Below are positions 18,663-28,407 of a DNA stretch of 64,000 nt, one piece after another. Position numbers and translations under genes: made by a program. The stretch is from Photobacterium malacitanum (GTDB lineage: Bacteria; Pseudomonadota; Gammaproteobacteria; Enterobacterales; Vibrionaceae), in NCBI RefSeq assembly GCF_900185615.1, contig NZ_FYAK01000001.1, positions 901,701-965,700 of the forward strand. Reading direction: 5' to 3'. The notes under the pieces were generated by a model, which was given only the letters and a program-made list of their open reading frames with translations, had not been told where the DNA came from and did not search any database. The stretch's first letter is position 1, and every line of letters begins with the position of its first letter.

Positions 18663-18686
18663 CCCAGGTGATTGATAGGTATTGCA

Positions 18687-19238
18687 ATGATAGATCTTTC
18701 TCGACTTCAAACGCTGGTTGAACAATTACAACATCAAGCAGCTGCAACAGATCGTATTCGTGGTGAAGCACCGCGACCATTATTTGATCAACAATTATTT
18801 CGTTATCGCAGTAAGTTGCTAGTACCTTGTGTGGCAGAAATTGCTCAAGAACTCGCAATACTCCAACAAGAACAACAAACAGGAAAATTACTGCCTGAAC
18901 GAACGCAGCATGTCTGTGAAAAATTAGTCGCTCAAATCCATGCCGTACAGCGGGAATTTGCCACACAACACATTCGTAAAAATGAACCTAAACAGGTAAT
19001 ACGTAAGCAACGTTCAATCAATCAAATATACCAAGACTTGAATCAACATCGTGATTGGGAGCGCCGTTTAAAATCGATGCTTCGCGATAAAGAGTTACTC
19101 GTTAATCGTTGCGGTTCTCAATTTGAACAACAGCAACTACAAAAAGAAGTTCTAGCATTAGAAGGACGGATCAGTCGTTGCCAAGCCGCATTAATCAAGC
19201 TTGAAGATGAAATTAACCGCCGAGAAAGAAAAGGCTAA
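18687..19238 (+). CDS. priC: Primosomal replication protein N'' (PriC)
   Basis: Helps reload DnaB at stalled forks. 183 residues starting at ATG 18687 (GATAGGT upstream), beginning MIDLSRLQTLVEQLQHQAAATD. A 5-residue longer TTG start at 18672 is unlikely. The protein is almost wholly helical and basic, with FRYRSKLLVPCVAEI and RLKSMLRDKELLVN typical of PriC. It is followed by rsmS, as in E. coli (priC-ybaM). Confidence 0.9.
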   Translation: MIDLSRLQTLVEQLQHQAAATDRIRGEAPRPLFDQQLFRYRSKLLVPCVAEIAQELAILQQEQQTGKLLPERTQHVCEKLVAQIHAVQREFATQHIRKNEPKQVIRKQRSINQIYQDLNQHRDWERRLKSMLRDKELLVNRCGSQFEQQQLQKEVLALEGRISRCQAALIKLEDEINRRERKG

Positions 19239-19300
19239 CCACTGTCATGGTATGCTCTTAACACACTACACTTAAATAACATTAAACCAGAGATTGATTA

Positions 19301-19471
19301 ATGAGTAACGCTCCTGCATCACCTTTAGATAATGCCCCTGCTGAAATTAAACTAGCCGTTGATCTTATTTGCCTATTAGAAGATAACGCAATTGATCCAC
19401 ATACTGTATTATCAGCGTTAGATATTGTGCGTCGTGATTTTGAAAAGAAACTGCAACCACAATCGGCATAA
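19301..19471 (+). CDS. rsmS: Small ribosome-associated protein RsmS (YbaM, DUF2496)
   Basis: 56-residue protein: the core [16 protein letters not shown] followed by [15 protein letters not shown] closely resembles E. coli YbaM/RsmS (53 residues), and it lies directly downstream of priC in both genomes. RsmS is reported to act in ribosome biogenesis or ribosome modulation. The ribosome site is weak (AGAG about ten bases upstream). It is easily missed because of its size. Confidence 0.88.
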   Translation: MSNAPASPLDNAPAEIKLAVDLICLLEDNAIDPHTVLSALDIVRRDFEKKLQPQSA

Positions 19472-19488
19472 TTATAACGAGCAGCCAT

Positions 19489-19520
19489 AAAAAAAGGCTG
19501 AATTAATCAGCCCTTTAAAA
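19489..19520. terminator. Terminator between rsmS and the 19544-20038 gene
   Basis: GGCTGA-attaa-TCAGCC stem (19496-19512) with seven As on its left, so it is strong for the minus-strand gene. Read rightward it has only CCTTTAAAA. Confidence 0.75.
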
Positions 19521-19543
19521 TAGTGGTATTTCTTAAAAATAAA

Positions 19544-20038
19544 TTAGTTAATGCCTGCACGCTTTAATAGACCAGCCATCAATGCTGAACTTGATTTCAC
19601 TTGCTTTGATTTGTTTTTCAAATCTTTCGCTAGTGCTGCATCATTAATGTCATTAGCAATGAAGATCATTGATTGATACATATCACGTGGTGTTTTGATA
19701 CGCTCTTTATCATTCAATGGCTTCAGCAATGTCACTACATCAGAGCCTTTCTTTTTATTTTCAGTTGTATAGCGTAAAATAGAATCAAGTAAGCGATCCA
19801 TATCAACCATAAATTCAGAGTTTTCAGTACCCTGCTTTTTCATTTCTTTAAGGTTTTTCTTACGAACCTGATTAATAACAAATGCTGGTTGATTTATTTT
19901 ACGGTAAGCGAAGATACCCGCTAGCACCAATAACGCTACACTACCTGCTGCAACATAACCCCAGATAGAACCTGAAGATTCAGCAACAGGCTGAGCGACA
20001 GCGGCAACGTTTGCAACAGACTCTGGTACATCAGACAT
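19544..20038 (-). CDS. Unknown single-pass membrane protein
   Basis: 164 residues, not recognised. An Ala/Val-rich N-terminus with no signal cleavage site (MSDVPESVANVAAVAQPVAE) leads into one membrane helix at about residues 26-45 (WGYVAAGSVALLVLAGIFAY). A basic, helical cytoplasmic part follows (RKKNLKEMKKQG, then KDLKNKSKQVKSSSALMAGLLKRAG). It is a single gene with its own terminator. The charge pattern suggests N-out/C-in topology. No function is proposed. Confidence 0.7.
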   Translation of the reverse strand: MSDVPESVANVAAVAQPVAESSGSIWGYVAAGSVALLVLAGIFAYRKINQPAFVINQVRKKNLKEMKKQGTENSEFMVDMDRLLDSILRYTTENKKKGSDVVTLLKPLNDKERIKTPRDMYQSMIFIANDINDAALAKDLKNKSKQVKSSSALMAGLLKRAGIN

Positions 20039-20485
20039 ATTTGTAACCTTTTACTTTAAGAATTCGGAATGCGGTGAGACCTTACCACCTACTCGATAAA
20101 CTGCTATATATTTTATCAAAAATTAGTTCAAATAGGCGACAGAGCTCAAATCTATGCTCATTCTGCCGTTTTCACCACCAAAAATAAAGCACCGTTTGGT
20201 TGATTTACAACCAACCAAAGGTAACTATTTGTCTAGCAATATAAAAAGCTTGATTCAATTCAAAGTTTATTTTCTGATAAAGCATAAAACAGCTAGCAGT
20301 TATACAAATTAATCCGTTGTCAGAGTCGTCTTTTCATCCACCAGCATCAGCCCGTATATAGCGGCTTTACACATCCCCTAATGCTTAAAGTTTAGTTGGT
20401 TTTAGCAACAATGAAAGTATCAAGCTTTATATCACTAATAACAGCTAACACCACAGCCACAATCTGCAGCTGTGGCGACACGGTC
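20039..20485. other. Intergenic region with two hairpins
   Basis: No gene is seen in these 447 bases. TTGGTTG-attta-CAACCAA at 20196-20214 is a perfect seven-base hairpin without a T-run. CCACAGC...GCTGTGG at about 20451-20475 forms a hairpin just downstream of the efflux operon and may end its transcript. The rest is plain AT-rich sequence. Confidence 0.5.
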
Positions 20486-23400
20486 TTAATCAATATGGGA
20501 AGCCGTAGCTGAGGTCTGGTTTCGTTTTAGTTTTTGCACCATCAAATATACACTTGGCACCACAAATAATGGATCAACAATACCTAATGCCATTCCTGCA
20601 ATAATAATGATCCCTAGCGATCCCATCGCATTAGCGCCGGGGCCGGTTTCGCATAATAATGGTAACGTCCCTAAGATCATCGTCAATGACGTCATTAATA
20701 TTGGTCTTAAACGGGTTTTGGTTGCTTCTAAAATAGCCGCTCGTGGTGATAATCCTTGTGCCTGTAATTCATTGGCAAATTCAGTAATTAATATGCCATG
20801 TTTACAAATCAAACCTATCAAAGTGACGAGCCCTATTTGCGAGTAGACATTTAAACTGTAGTCACTGCTATATAATGCCCATAACGCGACTGATAACGTA
20901 ATCGGTAATGACAGCATCACCACCAGTGCATCAACCACACTCTCAAATTGCGCACTTAATACCATATAAATAAACACTAACGCTGCAATAAATACGAACA
21001 ACATTTGTTGATTAGCATCTAAATATTGTTTAGCACTATCGACATAGGTATAACGCGCATTAGCTGGCAACACAGTAGGCAATAACTGATTTAAGGCGTT
21101 AATCCCCTGTCCCATGCTAACTCCCTCCGCTAATCGAATCGATAATGAAGCAGATGTGGCACGATCATATTGCTCAAGAGAACGTGGACCAAGCTTATTT
21201 TTAATCGTAATTAGCTCAGATAACGGCACTAATATGCCTTTATTATTACTGATCTTCAGTTGTTTTATCGTATTCGGCGTTAAGGTATAAGCAGAGTCTA
21301 ATTGTAAATGCAGTGGATAATTAGTCCCTTGGTAGCTCATATCATTACTGAATGATTTACCGCTCATAGCTAATTTCAATACTTGCTGAATATTATGCAG
21401 TGGAACACCATACTGCGATGCCAACACACGATTAATCTCAATGCTAAATTGATTCTGATCGAACTTTAGCGCGCTTCTTGCATGATCAAACAGCGGTGAT
21501 TGCTGAATCTTATGCGTAACCTCACGCATTTCTTGTGCCAGTGTTTGCTCATCAACATTACTACTAACATTGATATCAATACCATTACTGTTACCACGGC
21601 GACCGCCGCCGGTTTCAATCGCGGGGATGACACCGGTAAAGACAATATTACCGCCAACTTTTAACCGAGCATTGATCATTTCACTGATTTTTAGCGCGGA
21701 TAACTTACGCTGATCCCACGGTTTTAAAGTTACAAAACCACGAATAAAATCACTACTCGCTAAAATTGCTACATGCTCAATATCAGGGATCTGGCGTAAC
21801 TGTTGATTCATGTTATCAATCATTTTTTGTTCGCTAGTGTCATCACTACTACCCACTAACGGCTGAAATAAAAATATTTGTCCAGAATCTTCCGTCGGTA
21901 ACATTTCTGAGGGAGTTTGCATAAATGGCCAATAGCTACTGGCTAAAACAACCACCATAATAACTAATGTTGTTTTACGATAATCAATGGTCGCTGTTAA
22001 TAGCCGTTGATAAGCATGAGCCAAACGAGTTAACTGATGATTGATCCATATCTCAAACCGACCCGGTGGTTGATGGTTCATCATTTTACTGCACATCATC
22101 GGTGATAAGGTTAATGCCACTACTCCAGAGATAATCACCGTACCCGCTAAGGTAAATGCAAATTGTTGAAATAACTGTCCTGTAATACCATCAACTAACC
22201 CTACCGGAATATACACAGCAGCCAATGTCAGTGTGGTTGCAATAATTGCAAATCCAATTTGACGACAAGCAATCACGGTCGCTTTACGCACTGATGAATG
22301 ATGCCGCAGTTGACGATGCACGTTCTCAACCACCACTATCGCATCATCAACCACTAACCCAACAGCTAATAACATTGCTAATAACGTTAATGAATTAATG
22401 CTAAATCCGGCCAGTTTAAGAATAATAAACGAGCACGATAAACATACGGGAATGGTCACGATTGGAATTAGCGCAATGCGTAAATTACCTAAAAACAGCC
22501 AAATCACCCCAGCTACCAACAATACCGCTAACCCAATCGCAATATAAACATCATTAAGCGAAGTAATAATAAAGGTCGATTTATCCAGTAATACTGTCGC
22601 TTTCATGCCACTTGGTAAGGTGGTCGAATTCAACAATTGATGCACTTGCTGTGATAACACTAATGGATTGGCGGTCGCGGTGTATTGTGGATTAAGTACA
22701 AATAACATCGCACTTTGCTTAGAAAAATCCACCATCGGCTTTAATTCCAACTGGCTACTTGGCGTACCAATTTCCACCGTCGCAACTTGGGATAACCGTA
22801 CTGGCTGCTGCTGATACATAGCCACAATGGTATTTTTAATATCATTAAGATTGGATATTGCACCAGTAGATACCAATTGATATTGACTTTGAGACCCCGA
22901 TGTTTGCCCACTAAGTGCCGTTATACTGTCAACATCAGCGATTTTATTAATGACTTTATTTAACGTTAACCCATAATGCTGCACTTTATCTGGATTAAGC
23001 GTAATCAGCACCGATTGGCCAGAACTAGGCGCAACACTCACTGATCCTGCAGCTGGTAACTGTTCTAGCTGCGGCAACAATGTATCAATACCATATTGAT
23101 GAAATTCATACTCTGCTTGATGCGGCCCAGGGGTTAAGCCTATCAACATTGCAGGCATACCCTGATCATCAGATTTAGACACGCGTGGCGAAATATCATC
23201 CGGTAACTGGCTTTCTATATTGCCAATATCATTATGGATCTCACTGACTAAGGTATCAATTTCACTGTCATCAACACTGGCAGCAACGTCAATGATAATA
23301 TTGCCTCGACCTTGGCGCGCGGTTGCCGATAAATGGCTGATCCCTTCTGTACCTGCAATAGCATTTTGAATTGGGATCAATACTTCAGTCATCATATTTT

Positions 23401-23569
23401 GTGCAGCAAGTGCACTATCATGGACTGAGACTTGAATTTTAGATTGGCTAATTTGGGGTGTATAACGCCACGGTAATTTTTGACAAAACAGTAACCCAAT
23501 AAATACTGGAATCAGCCACAACACAGTACATAGCACTGGGCGGCGAAGGCAAAGCTCTGTTAATTTCAT
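20486..23569 (-). CDS. RND efflux transporter, inner-membrane pump
   Basis: 1027 residues, the size and layout of AcrB/MexB-type proton-driven exporters. A first helix (about 12-30) is followed by a large periplasmic loop, helices II-VI, a second periplasmic loop and helices VIII-XII. Helix IV carries the proton-relay Asp pair (GLVVDDAIVVVENVHR, near residue 405). It overlaps the adaptor gene by four bases (ATGA), so the two are co-translated. No TolC-like gene is adjacent, so the pump would use a TolC encoded elsewhere. Substrates cannot be read from the sequence. Confidence 0.93.
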   Translation of the reverse strand: MKLTELCLRRPVLCTVLWLIPVFIGLLFCQKLPWRYTPQISQSKIQVSVHDSALAAQNMMTEVLIPIQNAIAGTEGISHLSATARQGRGNIIIDVAASVDDSEIDTLVSEIHNDIGNIESQLPDDISPRVSKSDDQGMPAMLIGLTPGPHQAEYEFHQYGIDTLLPQLEQLPAAGSVSVAPSSGQSVLITLNPDKVQHYGLTLNKVINKIADVDSITALSGQTSGSQSQYQLVSTGAISNLNDIKNTIVAMYQQQPVRLSQVATVEIGTPSSQLELKPMVDFSKQSAMLFVLNPQYTATANPLVLSQQVHQLLNSTTLPSGMKATVLLDKSTFIITSLNDVYIAIGLAVLLVAGVIWLFLGNLRIALIPIVTIPVCLSCSFIILKLAGFSINSLTLLAMLLAVGLVVDDAIVVVENVHRQLRHHSSVRKATVIACRQIGFAIIATTLTLAAVYIPVGLVDGITGQLFQQFAFTLAGTVIISGVVALTLSPMMCSKMMNHQPPGRFEIWINHQLTRLAHAYQRLLTATIDYRKTTLVIMVVVLASSYWPFMQTPSEMLPTEDSGQIFLFQPLVGSSDDTSEQKMIDNMNQQLRQIPDIEHVAILASSDFIRGFVTLKPWDQRKLSALKISEMINARLKVGGNIVFTGVIPAIETGGGRRGNSNGIDINVSSNVDEQTLAQEMREVTHKIQQSPLFDHARSALKFDQNQFSIEINRVLASQYGVPLHNIQQVLKLAMSGKSFSNDMSYQGTNYPLHLQLDSAYTLTPNTIKQLKISNNKGILVPLSELITIKNKLGPRSLEQYDRATSASLSIRLAEGVSMGQGINALNQLLPTVLPANARYTYVDSAKQYLDANQQMLFVFIAALVFIYMVLSAQFESVVDALVVMLSLPITLSVALWALYSSDYSLNVYSQIGLVTLIGLICKHGILITEFANELQAQGLSPRAAILEATKTRLRPILMTSLTMILGTLPLLCETGPGANAMGSLGIIIIAGMALGIVDPLFVVPSVYLMVQKLKRNQTSATASHID

Positions 23570-24657
23570 GCCTTACCTTCTTTTGAATGTGGTTGTGAAG
23601 ACGATGGTGCTTGAGACTGTTTAGGAACAACAATTTCAACCTTTTGATCAGTGCGTAAATAATTTTGACCATTAACAACCAGTTGTTCTCCTGCTGCTAA
23701 ACCAGAAATTATTTGTACATAACCATCATAATATTCACCAACTTTAACATCCCGTAAACGCGCTTTTTTATCCTCTACGATAAATGCCTGTGCGCCTTGT
23801 ATATTGGTCATTAACGCTGATGTTGGAATCGTTACTTGATGAGGTAATAGCTGCGTTTTTTGAACAACTTTAATATTTTGTCCTGGAGAGAATGGCGCAT
23901 CAGGCGGTAATTGCGCTTTTAATGTCACTAGTCCCGTTACCGTATTAGGTGCAATGTAGTCTACCGTAGCAGTAACCTTAGTCGTAGGATCTAATTCTGA
24001 TTGCACCAACACTTGCTGGCCTAATTTATACTCAGGGCGTTGTTGTGCTGGTAGTTGATATTCGACTGTGAGTTGGTGCGGGGAGTATAACGTTGCGATG
24101 CTATTACCGACGGTGACCACATCACCAACATGGAAATCAGTCTGACTGATCACGCCATCAAACGGCGCTTTTATGGCCAGTTCGGTTAATAAGGTTTTAT
24201 CTTGCGCTAACTGGGCTAATGCCTGTTTATAACTACTTTCACTATCATCATAACTGCTACGAGAAATAACGCCCTTAGCACTTAATTGCGTTTGGCGTTG
24301 CCAGGTAGATTTTGCTGCCGCCAATAATGCTTGATCATGGGCCACTTTTGCTGTGGCTACACGGGGATCTAACTGCACTAATCGTTGTCCTTTGACAACT
24401 GTCTGCCCTTCAGTGAACAAAATAGCGGTTATTTTATTGGTTTGTAGACTTTTTAGCGTCACAACATTATGGCTATTAATCACGCCATAGCCTGTTACTT
24501 GCTTAACCAATGTACGTGCATTAATCGTTTGGGTTTCAACTTGTGCCACAGCTGCAGTTGGTTTTTTAGCCGCTAAATTAGCGCCACTATCGCAACCTGT
24601 AATAACGGATGCTAAAGCAGTTATTACTACCATTGAAATGACTGTTCGTTTTATCAT
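23566..24657 (-). CDS. RND efflux periplasmic adaptor lipoprotein
   Basis: Membrane fusion protein, 363 residues. A lipoprotein signal ends at Cys22 (ALASVITGC). The chain then shows the lipoyl halves (ILFTEGQTVVKGQRLVQLDPR and APFDGVISQTDFHVGDVV) around a helical hairpin (about 100-150), followed by beta-barrel segments. It links the pump at 20486-23569 to an outer-membrane TolC channel and is the first gene of the pair. Confidence 0.92.
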   Translation of the reverse strand: MIKRTVISMVVITALASVITGCDSGANLAAKKPTAAVAQVETQTINARTLVKQVTGYGVINSHNVVTLKSLQTNKITAILFTEGQTVVKGQRLVQLDPRVATAKVAHDQALLAAAKSTWQRQTQLSAKGVISRSSYDDSESSYKQALAQLAQDKTLLTELAIKAPFDGVISQTDFHVGDVVTVGNSIATLYSPHQLTVEYQLPAQQRPEYKLGQQVLVQSELDPTTKVTATVDYIAPNTVTGLVTLKAQLPPDAPFSPGQNIKVVQKTQLLPHQVTIPTSALMTNIQGAQAFIVEDKKARLRDVKVGEYYDGYVQIISGLAAGEQLVVNGQNYLRTDQKVEIVVPKQSQAPSSSQPHSKEGKA

Positions 24658-24790
24658 GATCTACTTCCTAGAACATTAAACAACATGCGCTAGGATCAAC
24701 CAGCACCATATATTCTCATAAGGAATACAATACTAGCAAAGCTATTTTTTCGAATATATGGCGATCCCTCACCTTTACGCTGTTTTACAT

Positions 24791-26536
24791 TTAGGTCGCT
24801 AAAAAAGCTTGTAGCATGATAATTACCGCTAATATTAGGCTAATAGATTGCCATAATAACAAAGGGTTACGCTCAATTAATGGCTGTTGCATCATTGTCG
24901 GTAATGATGCTGGAGTGGTTAATGCTATGACTAATTCAGAAAGGGCTTGATAACGATATTGCGCATATGGATGACAACTTTTCTTGAGGCTCACATCTAA
25001 CCATAACGGTAAATCTGCACGATAATGGTTGAGTGATGTATAGTTCATCTTGATAGCAATAGGTACGCTACTATGAGGTGTTAAACGTGGATAAGGTAAT
25101 GATCCGGTTAGCATTTCATAAATAACAACTGCAACTGAAAACTGCTCACTCAACATTGATGGTTTACCACCAGCATGACACTCAGGAGCGAGATAATTTA
25201 AATCCCCTCGAGGATGGTAATGAGTCTGTGCTAAGTCTAGCTCTTGATAGCCATTGATCCACGCACTGCCAAAATCAATCAGCGTCACTCTACAATCAGA
25301 ACCTAATATAATATTTTCAGGCTTGATATCGGCATGATAAATACCTTGTCGTTGTAAAGTTCGTACTACTGCCACAATTTCAGTAACAATCACTCGCACA
25401 GTCGCCAAGGGGGGATTAGGATTATCTATCATCCACTGCCGCAGTGTAGAACCTTCAAGATATTCACACACATGATAGAGAAACGCTGATTGGGCATTAT
25501 GATTAAATATTGGCATTATTCCATCAAACTGACATTGTCGTCCTAGCCAACCTTCACGCACAAAACAATCAAGGTATTGGACATCATCAACCATATTGGG
25601 CGATGGCATTTTTAATACATAATAATTGTTATCATCATTCGACTTAGCCAAGTAAATATGACTTCGACAGCCTGCATCAAGAATACGGCAAATAACAAAT
25701 TGATCGATTCGTTGCCCAACATTAAGTGCAGCCGGAATAGTTTTATACCGACACGCCGCTAAAATTTCATCAGCAGCAGGCAAAGGTAGCGCTGCAATCT
25801 CTAGCACCACACAACTGGCATTATCTTGTGCTCCTTGTTGCTGGGCATTCGTGACTAACTGACGCGCTTGCCGCTCTAAACACTGTTGCTGTTGTAAGCC
25901 AAATAATAGAGGTTCAGTCGTCATCGTGGTTGCCATTGATTGTTCAATATCACCAACATCATGCACACCGTCAGTGGTCATCACGAGCTTATCACCGACA
26001 TTTAACGCGATGGTTTGATAATCCACTTGTAGGTGCGAATCCATTCCTAGTGCACGAGTAAGATAGTGTTGACCATCATGATGATTGCGGCGGTGATCTT
26101 GAGTTAAGCAACAACAATTGCTATCACGCCATAAATACACTCGGCAATCACCAATATGAAAGATATGCGCCGTATTGGATTTAATGATCACCACTGAAAA
26201 AGAGCTCACAGCAGCATCTTGCGGTAGTCCTGCTTGGTGGCCATCATCAAATAGCCATGAATTAAGCGTATTTAATACCGAAGAAGCAGCTTGCTTAACC
26301 GATAACGTGGTGGCGGTCGCTAAATAATCTTCAATAAAATGAACAACACTCAATTGGCTGGCGATATAACTGCGATGACTACAACTAACACCATCAGCAA
26401 TACACGCCACCACCCCTTTATGTTGTAACTCTAGCGTTTTTGAGGGGGATAACACCGCAAAGGCATCCTGATTTTGCTGCTTTTTTCCTACATCAGAATA
26501 GCCGCCATAACCTACCGACAGATTAGTTACCGTCAT
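24791..26536 (-). CDS. Fused PP2C phosphatase-protein kinase with membrane anchor
   Basis: 581 residues. Residues 1-235 form a PP2C phosphatase: NQDAF (about 22), CIADGVS (about 46), IGDCRVYL, TTDGVHD and QDNASCV supply the metal ligands. Residues about 270-530 form a Ser/Thr kinase: YYVLKM (Lys), YHADIKPENI (catalytic Asp, with Ala in place of the usual Arg), LIDFGSAW and YLAPE. A membrane helix (about 556-577) ends the protein, so both domains face the cytoplasm. It is the last gene of the nitrate operon, 32 bases after the transporter. Similar fusions occur in nitrate loci of Pseudomonas; the target is not known. Confidence 0.88.
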   Translation of the reverse strand: MTVTNLSVGYGGYSDVGKKQQNQDAFAVLSPSKTLELQHKGVVACIADGVSCSHRSYIASQLSVVHFIEDYLATATTLSVKQAASSVLNTLNSWLFDDGHQAGLPQDAAVSSFSVVIIKSNTAHIFHIGDCRVYLWRDSNCCCLTQDHRRNHHDGQHYLTRALGMDSHLQVDYQTIALNVGDKLVMTTDGVHDVGDIEQSMATTMTTEPLLFGLQQQQCLERQARQLVTNAQQQGAQDNASCVVLEIAALPLPAADEILAACRYKTIPAALNVGQRIDQFVICRILDAGCRSHIYLAKSNDDNNYYVLKMPSPNMVDDVQYLDCFVREGWLGRQCQFDGIMPIFNHNAQSAFLYHVCEYLEGSTLRQWMIDNPNPPLATVRVIVTEIVAVVRTLQRQGIYHADIKPENIILGSDCRVTLIDFGSAWINGYQELDLAQTHYHPRGDLNYLAPECHAGGKPSMLSEQFSVAVVIYEMLTGSLPYPRLTPHSSVPIAIKMNYTSLNHYRADLPLWLDVSLKKSCHPYAQYRYQALSELVIALTTPASLPTMMQQPLIERNPLLLWQSISLILAVIIMLQAFLAT

Positions 26537-26568
26537 GATATTCCTTATTGAATGACTCGGTTATGCCA

Positions 26569-28038
26569 CTAACTAACATCAATTAAGGTCACGCTACCAT
26601 CATCATTGATCTCGGCCATTGTGCCTGATGGCTCCTGCAGTGCTAATAACGCCACAAAACCTAAGATAGCGGTTAATGCAATAATGACAAAAAAAGTACT
26701 GTATTCAACCACCGATAAAATAGTCAGATAACACACCGCACCAACATTACCGTACGCGCCTGTCATGCCTGCAATTTGGCCTGTCATGCGGCGTTTAATT
26801 AATGGCACCACTGCAAATACCGCTCCTTCTCCTGACTGAACAAAGAACGAACAAATCATTGCCGCTAATATCGCAATCCATAATGACCAACTGGCATTAA
26901 TATTCGCCATCAACAAATATCCGATAGCCAAACCGGCGGTTAAAATTAGTAAGGTTGATTTACGGCCAAATCTATCCGACAACCAGCCACCACTAGGGCG
27001 AGAAACTAAATTCATAAACGCATAAGAAGATGCAACCATACCCGCCATCACTGGGGGTAAAGTAAAGATGTCAGCAAAAAATAATGGCAACATCGATACC
27101 ACCGCTAACTCCGAACCAAAAGTAGTGAAATACAACACATTAAGCACTGCAACTTGCCGAAAAGAATAGCGATGAATGGCGGCTACAGGCTTGATTAACA
27201 TTTGTCGATTAGCTCGCCACAGTTGTTTAATATCAAATAAATACAACCCAACCAAAACGATATAAATACCACAACTAATATCAGCATTTAACATACCAAT
27301 CGCTGGCGATGACAGCTTCCACGCCAATAACCCCATCGCGGCATACATGGGGATTTTCATAACCGTTAATAGCCATAAATCTCCGCGTGATGTCACTTCC
27401 ATTGCACCAACATGATGAGATTTATAATAGGTTGCACCTTGGGGAGTATCTGTCACTGTCCAATAAAATATCACCCCAAAAATAACGCTTAATCCACCTG
27501 TTACTGCCATCGCATAACGCCAACCATCATCACCACCGAACCATAATGCTAACGTTGGTAATGTAAATGCCGCTGCCGCAGAGCCAAAATTGCCCCAGCC
27601 ACCATAAATACCTTCCGCAGTGCCTAATTCATGATGGGGAAACCACTCCGACACTAATCGAATCCCAATCACAAACCCTGCACCTATAAAACCGAGCGCA
27701 AAACGGGCAAGAGCGGCTTGCATAAACGTGGTTGAAAATGCAAAAACAAAACAAGGAATCGCACACAGTACTAATAACAAACTGTACACAAGCCGTGGGC
27801 CATATCTATCGGTAAGCATGCCAACCACGACTCGCGCAGGAATGGTTAATGCAACATTTAATATTAATAAGGTTTTTATTTGTTCCGTGGTTAGGCCTAA
27901 CGAGGTTTTTACCGCTTGCAGCAAGGGCGCAAAATTAAACCACACCATAAATGTAATAAAAAAAGCCAGCCAACTTATATGAAGTATTTTCATTTTGCCG
28001 CGAAAAGAGAACAAATTAAACTTGTGATAATTCGACAT
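26569..28038 (-). CDS. NarK/NasA-type nitrate-nitrite transporter
   Basis: Major facilitator protein, 489 residues with about 12 hydrophobic segments. It has ARVVVGMLTDRYGPR (the MFS loop 2-3 motif), GWGNFGSAAAAF and GAYGNVGAV, the glycine-rich nitrate signature motifs of the NNP family. A loop of about 40 residues separates the halves. It starts at 28038 with GGGAGC. It lies nine bases after nirD within the five-gene nitrate operon, so it most likely imports nitrate for assimilation. Confidence 0.92.
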   Translation of the reverse strand: MSNYHKFNLFSFRGKMKILHISWLAFFITFMVWFNFAPLLQAVKTSLGLTTEQIKTLLILNVALTIPARVVVGMLTDRYGPRLVYSLLLVLCAIPCFVFAFSTTFMQAALARFALGFIGAGFVIGIRLVSEWFPHHELGTAEGIYGGWGNFGSAAAAFTLPTLALWFGGDDGWRYAMAVTGGLSVIFGVIFYWTVTDTPQGATYYKSHHVGAMEVTSRGDLWLLTVMKIPMYAAMGLLAWKLSSPAIGMLNADISCGIYIVLVGLYLFDIKQLWRANRQMLIKPVAAIHRYSFRQVAVLNVLYFTTFGSELAVVSMLPLFFADIFTLPPVMAGMVASSYAFMNLVSRPSGGWLSDRFGRKSTLLILTAGLAIGYLLMANINASWSLWIAILAAMICSFFVQSGEGAVFAVVPLIKRRMTGQIAGMTGAYGNVGAVCYLTILSVVEYSTFFVIIALTAILGFVALLALQEPSGTMAEINDDGSVTLIDVS

Positions 28039-28047
28039 GATTGCTCC

Positions 28048-28398
28048 CTATTTACCCAGTAAAGAAACGACCAATTGCACCTGAACATTACCGTGATAAC
28101 GGCGCACAGGGTATGTCGGTACTAGCGTTTCAGCCAGCTCGACACATTGGCCAGTTTCAAGACAAAAATGCTGCTTATATAATGGTGACGCTACCACTAC
28201 AGTGCCATTTAATGAGCCAACAATCCCCCGTGACAACACGTTCGCTTTGCCGATGGGATCATAATTATTAATCGCATAGAGGCTATTATTATGACCACAT
28301 AGAAACAGCGCTATCTGATAGCCATTCACCAATGCACAGACTCCGGCATCAAGGAATAAATCATTTTCATTACACACAGTAATCCATTGATTGATCAT
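28048..28398 (-). CDS. nirD: Nitrite reductase small subunit NirD
   Basis: 116 residues with the NirD-type Rieske-like fold. ALVNGYQIALFLCGHNNSLYAINNYDP, GSLNGTVVVASPLYKQHFCLETG and YPVRRYHGNVQVQL follow the family pattern. The Cys-His pairs that bind a Rieske cluster are mostly absent, as is usual for NirD. It partners NirB in the NADH-dependent reduction of nitrite to ammonium and lies nine bases downstream of nirB. Confidence 0.9.
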   Translation of the reverse strand: MINQWITVCNENDLFLDAGVCALVNGYQIALFLCGHNNSLYAINNYDPIGKANVLSRGIVGSLNGTVVVASPLYKQHFCLETGQCVELAETLVPTYPVRRYHGNVQVQLVVSLLGK

Positions 28399-28407
28399 TA
28401 TTTATCC

